This document shows, in pieces, positions 5,888 through 13,847 of a stretch of DNA of 22,269 nt (the stretch's first letter is position 1; each line of letters starts with the position of its first letter). The DNA is taken from NCBI RefSeq assembly GCF_003478505.1, contig NZ_QUFI01000042.1, positions 1-22,269 on the forward strand. The letters are read 5' to 3'. The position numbers were made by a program, and so were the translations under genes. Origin of the DNA: Clostridium sp. AF27-2AA (GTDB taxonomy: Bacteria; Bacillota; Clostridia; Lachnospirales; Lachnospiraceae). The notes beneath the pieces were generated by a model. The model did not search any database and had not been told where the DNA came from. It saw nothing but the letters and a program-made list of their open reading frames with translations.

Positions 5888-7261
5888 CTACATGGAAATC
5901 CATCCAAACGCGTTCGCCACGGAACTGATCAGAATAATGACTGCAAATACCGGGCACAGGTACTGGACCATGATCTGGAATACTCTCTTTCTGTGGAACT
6001 TGCCTTCCCCGTGAAGCACCTCTTCCTCAATCCGTTTCATGCCTATGACTCTGGATACCAGAAGACAGGTCGCAATGGCCGCGATAGGCATCATGACGGA
6101 GTTTGTCAGAAAATCGAAGAAATCCAGGAACTGCATTCCAATGATGGTAACATTGGCTAACGGACCATAGCCCAGGCAGGAAAGACTTCCCAGCACCAGC
6201 ATGATGCCGCCGATCATGACGGTTGCTTTTTTACGGCTCCAGCCAAGCTCATCCTCGAACGTGGAAACTGCGCTCTCGGTCAGGGCAATGGAGCTTGTAA
6301 CCGCCGCAAACAGCACTAACAGGAAAAACAGGATTCCGGCAATGGTTCCGAAGCCCATGCTTGCGAATACCTTCGGAATGGTAATGAACATCAGTGCCGG
6401 TCCTGCCTGCAGGGTATCCGGATCTCCGCCGGTAAATGCAAAGACTGCCGGAATGATCATCAGGCCTGCCATGATGGCGATAGCGGTATCAAAGATCTCC
6501 ACGTTTCCGGTGGATGCCTCAATGGACACGTCCTTCTTCATATAAGAACCGAAGGTGATCAGGATACCCATGGCAATGGACAGAGAGTAGAACATCTGTC
6601 CCATGGCTGCCACCACCGTCATCCAGGAAAAGTTCTCCATGTTCGGAACCAGGAAATACCGGATTCCGGCACCGGCTCCCGGTCTGGTCATGGAATAGCC
6701 TGCAATGATGACGGACAGCACGATCAGGATCGGCATCATAAATTTAGACACACGCTCGATGCCGTTTCTCACACCTGCATAAATGATAAACAGGGTAAAG
6801 AAGGCAAAGGCAATAAAGCAGATTTCCGTTGCCGCTCCGTTGGAAATAAAGGCGGAAAAGTTGCCGTCCTCTGCAAGCTGTGCGCCGTGTCCGGTCAGAT
6901 ATCCGAACAGATACCGGATAACCCAGCCGCCGATCACGGAGTAATACGGCACGATCAGGATCGGGATCACTGCGTTGATCCAGCCTCCAAAGGAAAACCA
7001 GCCAGATTTTCCAAAGGTATGATAAGCTCCTACCGGGCTTTTTTTCGTCATGCGGCCGATGGATGTCTCCGCTACGATCATGGTGTAGCCGAATGTCAAA
7101 GCAAGAAGAATGTAGATCAGCAGAAAAATTCCGCCGCCGTATTTTGCTGCCAGATACGGGAAACGCCAGATATTGCCAAGTCCTACCGAAGCACCCGCAG
7201 CGGAAAGCACGAACCCGAGCTTTCCGGAGAAGCTGCTTCGCTTTTTATGATTTTTGCTCAT
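5888..7261 (-). CDS. Sodium-dependent symporter, neurotransmitter:sodium symporter (NSS/SNF) family
   Basis: A 457-residue inner-membrane carrier with the LeuT fold, expected to couple sodium entry to uptake of an amino acid or related amine. The N terminus has the family signature in the first broken helix (GFVLSAAGASVGLGNIWRFP, about residues 14-33, then YGGGIFLL). About eleven or twelve hydrophobic segments follow, as usual for bacterial NSS proteins. The ATG is preceded by CTGGAGGAC. It forms a single-gene unit: promoter at 7308-7336, terminator at 5837-5866. The substrate cannot be predicted; bacterial relatives move leucine, tryptophan, tyrosine or alanine. No sign of damage. Confidence 0.93.
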   Translation of the reverse strand: MSKNHKKRSSFSGKLGFVLSAAGASVGLGNIWRFPYLAAKYGGGIFLLIYILLALTFGYTMIVAETSIGRMTKKSPVGAYHTFGKSGWFSFGGWINAVIPILIVPYYSVIGGWVIRYLFGYLTGHGAQLAEDGNFSAFISNGAATEICFIAFAFFTLFIIYAGVRNGIERVSKFMMPILIVLSVIIAGYSMTRPGAGAGIRYFLVPNMENFSWMTVVAAMGQMFYSLSIAMGILITFGSYMKKDVSIEASTGNVEIFDTAIAIMAGLMIIPAVFAFTGGDPDTLQAGPALMFITIPKVFASMGFGTIAGILFFLLVLFAAVTSSIALTESAVSTFEDELGWSRKKATVMIGGIMLVLGSLSCLGYGPLANVTIIGMQFLDFFDFLTNSVMMPIAAIATCLLVSRVIGMKRIEEEVLHGEGKFHRKRVFQIMVQYLCPVFAVIILISSVANAFGWISM

Positions 7262-7307
7262 AAAGTCCTCCAGTTAATTAAATTAAGTTTTTAAGCACTA
7301 TCTGGCA

Positions 7308-7336
7308 ATTATAGCATAACAACCCCCCTGCTTCAA
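7308..7336 (-). promoter_or_regulatory. Promoter of the NSS symporter gene
   Basis: Minus strand TTGAAG (7331-7336), 17-base spacer, TATAAT (7308-7313) with an extended -10 TG. The -35 box lies in the loop and one arm of the terminator hairpin of the preceding operon. Confidence 0.75.
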
Positions 7337-7344
7337 GCAGGGGG
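7324..7344 (-). terminator. Terminator hairpin of the phosphorylase-ECF operon
   Basis: CCCCCTGC and GCAGGGGG form an eight-base-pair G+C-rich stem with a five-base loop, 47 bases after the stop codon of the ATPase gene. The downstream minus-strand sequence (GTTGTTATG) is only moderately T-rich. Confidence 0.65.
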
Positions 7345-7391
7345 ATTGCAAAATAAAACATAATTATTCTTCACATCTTAAGTGATGCGCA

Positions 7392-9143
7392 TTAAGACAC
7401 CTGATCCTTCAGAAGCTCCTCCACCGTCAGATAGCTCTTTTCATATCCCAGTGCCTCACAAAGCTGCATCACATAGGGCTTCTGCAGACGGGCCTTCTTC
7501 AGGGCTTCTTCCTGCGCGAACACTTCCTTTGCGGTTCCGTCTGCCAGCACCTGGCCGTGAGCCATGATGATGACGCGCTCAAAGTTCTCGGCCACAAAGT
7601 CCATGTCGTGGAGGATGGCAATGACCAGCTTGCCGCGCTCTGAGAGACTGCGGATGATGTCTCCGATGATCTGCCGTCCCTTCCAGTCCTGGGCGATGGT
7701 CGGCTCATCCAGGATCAGCACATCGGTGTCCATGGCCAGCACACTGGCAATGGCAGTCATCTTCCGCTCATAAAGCTCCAAGTCGTAGGGATTTTCTTTC
7801 TCTTTCCCGGTCAGTCCGGTCAGCTTCAGAGCACGCTCTGCTTCTTTCTTTGCGCGCTCCGCATCCATGCCGATGTTTAACGGCCCGAACAGGATCTCAT
7901 CCATAACGTTATATTTGAAGATCTGGTCATCCGGGTTCTGGAATACATAACCCACATTTCCGGCCAGCATGGCTACCGTCTTGCCGGAGATGTCCTCGCC
8001 ATGAAAATAAATGGAACCGGAGACCGGTTTTAAAAGGCCTTTTAAAAGCTTGACCAGCGTGGTCTTTCCCGCGCCGTTCTGACCGATGATGGCAGTCGGG
8101 CATTTGTCCAGCTTCATGTTCAGTTTTTTTAATACCGGAACATCTGCCAGATAGGAGAAATCCAGATTTTTAATGCAAAACTGCTCATCACTGGAAACAG
8201 CTAACTCGGACGGTCCGCCAGCCTGCGCCGAGTCTGTACCTGCCACATCCGCTCCTGCAGCCTTCTGCGCACATTTCCCGCCTTCTGCACACGCCGGTGC
8301 CCCCAGCCGTTTCTCCCTCAGCACCCCGGCCGCCTCTTCCACGGTTACCGGATAGGTTCCGTCCGCCAGTGTCACGCCCTCTGCCTTGCAGATACGGGTG
8401 AAGGCCGGTGCCTGGATTCCATAATTGTTTAAGTCCGGCATGGAAAATACCTTCTGCGGCGTATCGAACGCGATCTGTTTTCCTTTATGCAGAAGCAGAA
8501 TGCGGTCACAGTAGGCTGCCAGCTTCTCAATCTTCTGCTCGATCATCAGAATGGTGATGCCGGAGCCGGTCAGGGTTTCTACAGCCTTAAAGACCTCATC
8601 GCTTCCCTCCGGATCCAGCTGGGAGGTCGGCTCGTCCAGGATCATCACATCCGGGCGCATGACCAGCACGCTGGCGATCGCCACGCGCTGCATCTGGCCG
8701 CCGGACAGATCAAAGGGATTGCGGTCCCGGTACTGCCAGATATCCAGAAGCTTTAAGGCTTCCTCCACCCTGTTTTTCATCTCTTCTGCAGGCACGCCCA
8801 GATTCTGCATGCCAAAGGCCACTTCCTCATAAACGTTATCCTTCGCGCCAGAAAGCTGGTTAAATGGATTCTGGAACACCAGTCCCACATGACCGCAGAG
8901 CTGTGCCACCGGAGTCCTGCCTGCCTCAATGCCATCTACCATGACCGTTCCGCCGTAAGCTCCCTTATAAAACTGCGGCACCAGTCCCATAAGAGCCTGG
9001 CTTAACGTGCTCTTTCCGGCCCCGTTTTCCCCGATGATGCCGATAAACTCTCCCTTTTCCACCGAAAAGTCCAGTCCATCCAGCGCCAGCTCCTTCGCAT
9101 GAGGATAACGGTAACGTAAATTTTCAACGGTTATTACAGACAT
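7392..9143 (-). CDS. ECF transporter ATPase, two fused ABC domains (EcfA1A2-like)
   Basis: The energising subunit of an energy-coupling factor importer, with two ABC domains in one 583-residue chain. Domain 1 has Walker A GENGAGKST (about 38-46), signature LSGGQ (about 146-150) and Walker B ILDEPTSQLD. An Ala/Gly-rich linker (about 280-315) precedes domain 2, with Walker A GQNGAGKTT (about 354-362) and Walker B ILDEPT. The domain 2 signature is degenerate (YDLELYERK instead of LSGGQ), so the two ATP sites are probably unequal. The start at 9143 is chosen because GGAGG lies eight bases upstream; the ATG five codons earlier contains that site. It overlaps the end of ecfT by 10 bases. Confidence 0.93.
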   Translation of the reverse strand: MSVITVENLRYRYPHAKELALDGLDFSVEKGEFIGIIGENGAGKSTLSQALMGLVPQFYKGAYGGTVMVDGIEAGRTPVAQLCGHVGLVFQNPFNQLSGAKDNVYEEVAFGMQNLGVPAEEMKNRVEEALKLLDIWQYRDRNPFDLSGGQMQRVAIASVLVMRPDVMILDEPTSQLDPEGSDEVFKAVETLTGSGITILMIEQKIEKLAAYCDRILLLHKGKQIAFDTPQKVFSMPDLNNYGIQAPAFTRICKAEGVTLADGTYPVTVEEAAGVLREKRLGAPACAEGGKCAQKAAGADVAGTDSAQAGGPSELAVSSDEQFCIKNLDFSYLADVPVLKKLNMKLDKCPTAIIGQNGAGKTTLVKLLKGLLKPVSGSIYFHGEDISGKTVAMLAGNVGYVFQNPDDQIFKYNVMDEILFGPLNIGMDAERAKKEAERALKLTGLTGKEKENPYDLELYERKMTAIASVLAMDTDVLILDEPTIAQDWKGRQIIGDIIRSLSERGKLVIAILHDMDFVAENFERVIIMAHGQVLADGTAKEVFAQEEALKKARLQKPYVMQLCEALGYEKSYLTVEELLKDQVS

Positions 9144-9907
9144 TCTACAATCCTCCATACCACAGCTGCCAGAATACAGATACCGAAAAGGATGGTAGCC
9201 TCACAGTCTCCTTTGTGGCGCGTTCTCTCTGTCAGCCAGGTTTTCTTCTTTCCTGCGCCAAACCCGCGCACCTCCAGGGCAATGGCCCGTTCTCTGGTAT
9301 TGATCAGGGAGCTCATGACCACCGGGGAGATCAGAGGCAGAAATGCCTTCGCCCGGGTTCTTAAGTTTCCTTCTGTTTCAAGGCCTCGGCTGCGCTGCGC
9401 ATCCATAATGGTGTTCATGGTTCCAATCATTTGCGGGATGATCTGGAATACAGAAGTTACAATATAGCCGAACCGCGGAGAAAAGCCCCGTTTTTCCAGC
9501 TCATCTACAAACTCGGAGGGCTTCGTGGAAAGCACAAATACCGCAAAGGACAGCAGCATGTTTAAGATATTAAGACCAATATGGAGGGCATAAACTATGC
9601 CCTCCCGGTAAAACTTCAGCCCGCCGATCTGAAACAGCACATTCGCATTTTTCTGATTGAACAATCCGTGGATCAGGAAAATGGTGAGCAGGATCGTAAA
9701 GGAAAACGCGATCAGCGGAACGGTCTTTTTTAAGATTTTGCCGCTGGCCAGCACAAGAAGACTGACCGCGATAAACACGCCGAACATCCACAGCCGGCCG
9801 GAAATCAGCGGAATGCTGATGGCGGCGGCTATGTACATCAATTTGGTGAAGGGATGTACCCTGGTCAGGTAAGTCCCGTTATCTACAAAAAGACTGATAC
9901 TTTTCAT
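9134..9907 (-). CDS. ecfT: ECF transporter transmembrane component EcfT
   Basis: A 257-residue membrane scaffold that links the ATPases to the substrate-binding S component. Several hydrophobic helices are visible in the first half. The two coupling motifs of EcfT proteins appear as AQRSRGLE and ALEVRGFG in the C-terminal cytoplasmic part, where they contact the ATPase domains. The gene lies between the S component (25 bases upstream) and the fused ATPase (10-base overlap), so the transporter is a dedicated (group I) ECF system rather than a shared module. The ribosome binding site AAAGGAA is somewhat far from the ATG. Confidence 0.92.
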   Translation of the reverse strand: MKSISLFVDNGTYLTRVHPFTKLMYIAAAISIPLISGRLWMFGVFIAVSLLVLASGKILKKTVPLIAFSFTILLTIFLIHGLFNQKNANVLFQIGGLKFYREGIVYALHIGLNILNMLLSFAVFVLSTKPSEFVDELEKRGFSPRFGYIVTSVFQIIPQMIGTMNTIMDAQRSRGLETEGNLRTRAKAFLPLISPVVMSSLINTRERAIALEVRGFGAGKKKTWLTERTRHKGDCEATILFGICILAAVVWRIVECL

Positions 9908-9932
9908 ATTCTGTTACATTTCCTTTTCTTGA

Positions 9933-10535
9933 TTAGTCCAGAGCCTCGATCTCGGAATTTGCCTCGTACAGTGTGGTCAGCTTATTCGGAAGACCCTTTA
10001 AGATAAAGAATACCACGATCAGCGTGATCAGCTTGTCCGGTACATCCACGACAACCTCATCCAGCAGGGAGCCCAGGAATACCGGCATATTGGCTGCCTG
10101 GGTTGCTGCGAATACCGCATCGCCCCATACATTACCGGTAGTACCGCCCCAGAACAGAACGTTTAACGGAGTGGAAATAACCACAGCCGCAAGGCCTGCC
10201 ACGCAGGCAGTGATGATAGCCTTCGGGAAGGTCTTCATAAAGCCCAGGCGTGCCATGATTCCTACTGCCGCACCAATTCCAAGGCTGGTCAGCGCATAAA
10301 TTAATGTAATGTTATCTCCTGCGGAAAATCCGTAGATCAGGTTGTTAGCCGCGCCACAGATTGCTCCGATGATCGGACCGCCAAGGCATCCGCCGATACA
10401 GGTTCCGATGGAATCCAGCCACAGAGGAAGCTTTAACACGCTGGCAAACAGCTTTCCAAGATAGTTGATTCCGATGCAGGCCGGGATCAGCACGATCACC
10501 GCCGCGTCAAATTTGGTTTTAAATAAGTTATTCAT
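9933..10535 (-). CDS. ECF transporter S component, probably for a nucleoside or nucleobase
   Basis: A 200-residue, very hydrophobic protein with five or six membrane segments, the size of ECF substrate-binding components. It carries the stretch LPLWLDSIGTCIGGCLGGP, similar to a group of S components with the LDSIGT motif. It stands directly before ecfT and the ATPase gene and after a nucleoside phosphorylase. The family is supported by sequence and context. The substrate is inferred only from the phosphorylase: a purine or pyrimidine nucleoside is most likely, but a vitamin-like compound that releases a base is possible. Its own ribosome binding site is weak (AAAGGG), so it may depend on coupling. 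Confidence 0.85.
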   Translation of the reverse strand: MNNLFKTKFDAAVIVLIPACIGINYLGKLFASVLKLPLWLDSIGTCIGGCLGGPIIGAICGAANNLIYGFSAGDNITLIYALTSLGIGAAVGIMARLGFMKTFPKAIITACVAGLAAVVISTPLNVLFWGGTTGNVWGDAVFAATQAANMPVFLGSLLDEVVVDVPDKLITLIVVFFILKGLPNKLTTLYEANSEIEALD

Positions 10536-10555
10536 AACTCACACACCCTTTCCCT

Positions 10556-11305
10556 TTAAATTGTTTTGTTTTCCAGCTTCGTCAGTGCCTCAAACGCTGT
10601 CAGGATCTCATGCTCCTCGCCCTGAGCCGTCAGAGCCTCACCATCCGCATAGCGTCCGATGTTCTCAGCTACATTGCTCTTGCAGGCCGCCACCACATTT
10701 AAGATGGATGCCGTCTTCATGCCACGGATCCTCCCAACCACAAATAGGGCCGCAGTTTCCATGTCAGACGCCAGCACACCTTTTTTTGCCCAGTCCGCAT
10801 AGATTGATGGATTGTCATCCCGATACAGGCAGTCATGGCTTCTTGCAATGCCGATATGGAACCGGTAACCAGCCTCCTTTGCGCTCTCCTCGCAGGCAGT
10901 AAGCAGCCTGTGATCTGCAATAGCCGGATAGCTGAGCGGCGCATAGCCAATGGAAGTTCCCTCATCCCGCACAGCTGCTTCTACCATGACCAGGTCTCCG
11001 ACTCCGGCCTCCGGCTGCAGTGCGCCGCAGCTTCCGATCCGCACAGCTGCTTCTACACCGGTCTTTCGCAGCTCTTCCACCGCAATTGCCATGGACGGAC
11101 CACCCATTCCGGTGGACATGACCAGAACCGGCACACCGTTCCAGAGACCACTGTAGCTTTTATATTCCCGGTTGAAGGCTAACAGCTTTGCATCTTTCAA
11201 ATAGCCTGCTGCCCGCTCTGCCCGGGCCGGATCTCCCGGCAACACCGCATAACGGATCCCAAGATTTTCCGGAAGCCGGATATGCGGCATTTTACTTTCT
11301 CCCAA
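10556..11305 (-). CDS. Nucleoside phosphorylase (NP-I family, uridine/purine type)
   Basis: Splits nucleosides with phosphate into base and (deoxy)ribose 1-phosphate. Family motifs are visible: LPGDPARAE (about 22-30), STGMGGPSMAIAVEEL (about 64-79), RIGSCGALQP (89-98) and the ribose-binding SDMETAALF (180-188). Both uridine and purine phosphorylases share these motifs, and I cannot tell which base is used. I favour a TTG start at 11305 because AAGGAGG lies eight bases upstream, giving 249 residues; an ATG five codons later with GGAG eight bases before it is the alternative. It is the first gene of the ECF operon, 20 bases ahead of the S component, which suggests that imported nucleosides are split at once. 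Confidence 0.9.
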   Translation of the reverse strand: MGESKMPHIRLPENLGIRYAVLPGDPARAERAAGYLKDAKLLAFNREYKSYSGLWNGVPVLVMSTGMGGPSMAIAVEELRKTGVEAAVRIGSCGALQPEAGVGDLVMVEAAVRDEGTSIGYAPLSYPAIADHRLLTACEESAKEAGYRFHIGIARSHDCLYRDDNPSIYADWAKKGVLASDMETAALFVVGRIRGMKTASILNVVAACKSNVAENIGRYADGEALTAQGEEHEILTAFEALTKLENKTI

Positions 11306-11418
11306 TGTTATAACCTCCTTCCCAATCGTATGACGTTTCATACCATGTATACCCGCCACCAGATTTTTGCTGCAATTCAAGTAAATAAATGTACACAAAT
11401 TTGCGAATTTAACAGCAA

Positions 11419-11451
11419 TTTACGATAAAGATAACATTATCCTTACGTAAA
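11419..11451. promoter_or_regulatory. Imperfect dyad over the phosphorylase-ECF promoter, possible operator
   Basis: Read on the plus strand, TTTACGATAAAGATAA (11419-11434) is followed after two bases by TTATCCTTACGTAAA, its reverse complement with one mismatch and a one-base gap. It covers the spacer and -10 box of the minus-strand promoter, where a repressor would block transcription. Confidence 0.5.
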
Positions 11452-11456
11452 GTCAA
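11428..11456 (-). promoter_or_regulatory. Promoter of the phosphorylase-ECF operon
   Basis: Minus strand TTGACT (11451-11456), 17-base spacer, TATCTT (11428-11433). The leader to the TTG start is about 115 bases and ends in a small GTATG/CATAC hairpin before the AAGGAGG. Confidence 0.65.
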
Positions 11457-11482
11457 TGAAATGCAGGAATCCGGCGCTAGTT

Positions 11483-11498
11483 TGTTAATAAATTAACA
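11483..11498. promoter_or_regulatory. Perfect palindrome TGTTAAT-AA-ATTAACA, possible operator
   Basis: A 7+2+7 inverted repeat ends 11 bases upstream of the -35 box of the plus-strand promoter and lies between the two divergent promoters, so a regulator bound here could act on either operon. Confidence 0.55.
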
Positions 11499-11509
11499 TG
11501 TCATTCTGC

Positions 11510-11538
11510 TTGTAATATCCTGCGCAGAAAACTATACT
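11510..11538 (+). promoter_or_regulatory. Promoter of the cysteine hydrolase operon
   Basis: TTGTAA (11510-11515), 17-base spacer, TATACT (11533-11538), 24 bases before the ATG. Confidence 0.8.
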
Positions 11539-11562
11539 GAGACTAAAAAGGAGGAGTTTAGA

Positions 11563-12138
11563 ATGGAACAAAACAATTCAGCTGACCTGCTTCTGGTCAT
11601 CGATATGCAGAACGTTTATACAAAAGGACAGGAATGGGCCTGCGAAGGCGTAGAAGCAGCCTCCGCCTCCATTCTCCGTCTGTTAAACAGCCGGATGCCG
11701 GAGCAGGTCATCTTCACCCGGTATCTTGCCGCAGAGCACCCAGAAGGTGTCTGGAAGGAATATAATGAAATGAACGCGGCTATCAACGCCGATGCATGGC
11801 TCAATGAAATGATGCCGGAATTTCTGCCCTGGGTAAAAACACACCCGGTATACACAAAAAACGTCTATTCCTCGTTTGCTGTCCCTGAGGTTGTGAAAGC
11901 CGCAAAAAAAGCCCGCCGTCTTGTGATTTCCGGTGTCGTGGCAGAATGCTGCGTGCTCTCTACCGTACTGTCCGCCATTGACGCTGGCTGTAAGGTCATT
12001 TACCTGACCGATGCCGTGGCAGGACTCAACGAAGCCTCCCGAACGGAAACAGAAAAGATCGTTTCCTATTTTGCTCCGCTCCACACCGAGCTCATGACCA
12101 CCGAAGAATATCTGACACACAGCAAACCGCTGTTATGA
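11563..12138 (+). CDS. Cysteine hydrolase, isochorismatase/nicotinamidase superfamily
   Basis: A 191-residue cytosolic hydrolase. The catalytic triad of the superfamily is visible as D14 (LLVIDMQNVY), K99 (YTKNVYSSF) and C130 (GVVAECCVLST), with the cis-peptide segment VVAE just before the cysteine. Members hydrolyse nicotinamide, isochorismate, N-carbamoylsarcosine, ureidoacrylate or related amides; the substrate here is not apparent. AAGGAGGAG precedes the ATG. It is the first gene of a plus-strand operon, and its TGA overlaps an ATG of the next frame. It diverges from the nucleoside salvage operon, so a role in breaking down nucleobase products or NAD precursors is possible but only inferred. 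Confidence 0.88.
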   Translation: MEQNNSADLLLVIDMQNVYTKGQEWACEGVEAASASILRLLNSRMPEQVIFTRYLAAEHPEGVWKEYNEMNAAINADAWLNEMMPEFLPWVKTHPVYTKNVYSSFAVPEVVKAAKKARRLVISGVVAECCVLSTVLSAIDAGCKVIYLTDAVAGLNEASRTETEKIVSYFAPLHTELMTTEEYLTHSKPLL

Positions 12139-12152
12139 AAGGAAGGATTTCC

Positions 12153-13847
12153 ATGACACAGACTTTTCGCACCCGGGTGGAAAACACTTGCATCCTGATC
12201 TTATTTTGTTTGTCCCTCGGCATGTTCGCCCTCAGTTTTCTTCACCGGCTTCCCGCAGAAGCCGCCCTGCTGATTTCCACCGAAATGGACTGGATGGTCC
12301 AGCGTGCCTCTGCCGTTGTTTTACTCTGTCTCTGCTCACAGCTTCGAAAACGGAAGCACGCAGCCCTGACCATCACCCTGACGCTGCTTTTTCTTGATTT
12401 TATCAGCTGTATTCCTCATCTGCCGGACGTTTTCCACGCCGCATGCATGATCTCCGATGTGGTCTTTTTTGCCGTTTTCTTCGGTTTCCGCTCTGACTTC
12501 TGCTGCCCGGCATCAAAAAAAGACCGCAAACGCGGCCTGCTTCTCCTGCTGCCCAGCTTTCTCGGAGTGACCGCAAACGCCGTGATCAGCTACCACTATT
12601 TAACGCCTGTTCTCGGCAGTGGCCGCCACACCCTGCTTAACAGCTTTAAAGAAAGCCTTGACATCCTGTTCGGAAGCGGAAGCTCCATCCCGGTCTCCCA
12701 CGGTGCGCATATGCTGGAGCTTATGATGTTCTGGTTCAGCTGGGGCTGTATCCTGGCTGCCCTGCTGTATGCGGTCCGCCCGTGGCTGGCACCTTCCTCC
12801 CGCCGGGAATCCGACCTGCAGCATGCCCGCACCCTTTTAAACCTGTACAGCCAGAACAGCTGCTCCTACCTGGCGCTCGAAGAGGATAAGCAGCTCTACT
12901 TCGGCCGGAATGTAGACGGCGTGATCCCTTACGGTGTGGCAGGTGATACCATTATCGTCAACGGCGATCCGGTCTGCGCAGACGCAGACTTTCCTGCTCT
13001 GCTTTCTGAATTTAAAGATTTCTGCGTCCGAAGCGCCCACAAGGTCTTTTTCTTAAGCGTGACAGACCACTTTCTGGAAGAATACAGACGCCAGGGCTTC
13101 GGCTATGTCAAATGCGGCGAGGAAGCGCGTTTCTCCCTAGCGGATTATGAGATCAGCGGCAAAAAAGGTGCCAAGATGCGCATGAACATCAACCATGCCA
13201 AAAAGGCCGGTGTGACCATTGCCGAATACAAACCGCTCCTGCAGCGTGACCCGGATATCGAGTCTGCCTTTGACCGTGTCACAAATGAATGGCTCAGTCA
13301 GAAAAAAAGCTCCCTGCTGGCCTTCACGATGGGCAAAGCCGGACTGGAAAACCCGATGGACAAACGCTATTTCTATGCAAAGAATGCCGAAGGAACCATC
13401 GTGGCCTTCATCGCTTTTGTTCCGTTTCTCGGAAAAGACGGCTACATGGCCGATGTTACCCGCCACGGCAGCAATGCTCCAGGCGGTGTCATGGAAACCA
13501 TCATTTACGAAGCCTTTCAGACCTTCCGCTCGGAGGGCGTCCACTATGGAAGCCTTGGCGTAGCACCTCTGGCCGGTCTGGATGATGAAAAAGCCAGTCT
13601 TGTGGAACGACTGCTGCGATTTGTATACAACAACCTGAACGACTGCTATGGCTTTAAGGATCTGTACCGCGCCAAGGAAAAATACAGTCCGACACAATGG
13701 CTTCCTGCTTACTATGTTTACCTTCCGAAGCATCCGACTCCGGATATGTTTTACGCAGTGGTAAAGATCCAGAACCCGGACGGGATCCGCGAGGGCGTTC
13801 AGTCTTTCCTGAAGGGAAAAATACATTATGAAAAGCACATATCTTGA
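12153..13847 (+). CDS. Membrane protein with MprF-type C-terminal domain (DUF2156, phosphatidylglycerol lysyltransferase-like)
   Basis: A 564-residue protein in two parts. The N-terminal 210 residues hold about six hydrophobic segments. From about residue 220 a soluble domain resembles the aminoacyl-tRNA-dependent transferase domain of MprF: SQNSCSYLAL, YGVAGDTIIVNGDPVC, then a second GNAT-like half with FIAFVPF and SLGVAPLAGL. MprF adds lysine or alanine to phosphatidylglycerol and so lowers sensitivity to cationic peptides. The membrane part is shorter than the usual flippase domain of full MprF (over 800 residues), so this is a short form. I prefer the ATG at 12153 (AGGAAGG six bases upstream) to the ATG at 12135 that overlaps the preceding stop. 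The acceptor lipid and amino acid are unknown. Confidence 0.85.
   Translation: MTQTFRTRVENTCILILFCLSLGMFALSFLHRLPAEAALLISTEMDWMVQRASAVVLLCLCSQLRKRKHAALTITLTLLFLDFISCIPHLPDVFHAACMISDVVFFAVFFGFRSDFCCPASKKDRKRGLLLLLPSFLGVTANAVISYHYLTPVLGSGRHTLLNSFKESLDILFGSGSSIPVSHGAHMLELMMFWFSWGCILAALLYAVRPWLAPSSRRESDLQHARTLLNLYSQNSCSYLALEEDKQLYFGRNVDGVIPYGVAGDTIIVNGDPVCADADFPALLSEFKDFCVRSAHKVFFLSVTDHFLEEYRRQGFGYVKCGEEARFSLADYEISGKKGAKMRMNINHAKKAGVTIAEYKPLLQRDPDIESAFDRVTNEWLSQKKSSLLAFTMGKAGLENPMDKRYFYAKNAEGTIVAFIAFVPFLGKDGYMADVTRHGSNAPGGVMETIIYEAFQTFRSEGVHYGSLGVAPLAGLDDEKASLVERLLRFVYNNLNDCYGFKDLYRAKEKYSPTQWLPAYYVYLPKHPTPDMFYAVVKIQNPDGIREGVQSFLKGKIHYEKHIS

Noticed and set aside
13137..13838. A 233-codon minus-strand frame opposite the MprF-like gene
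   Set aside because: Antisense shadow of a clear coding region; no recognisable domain.
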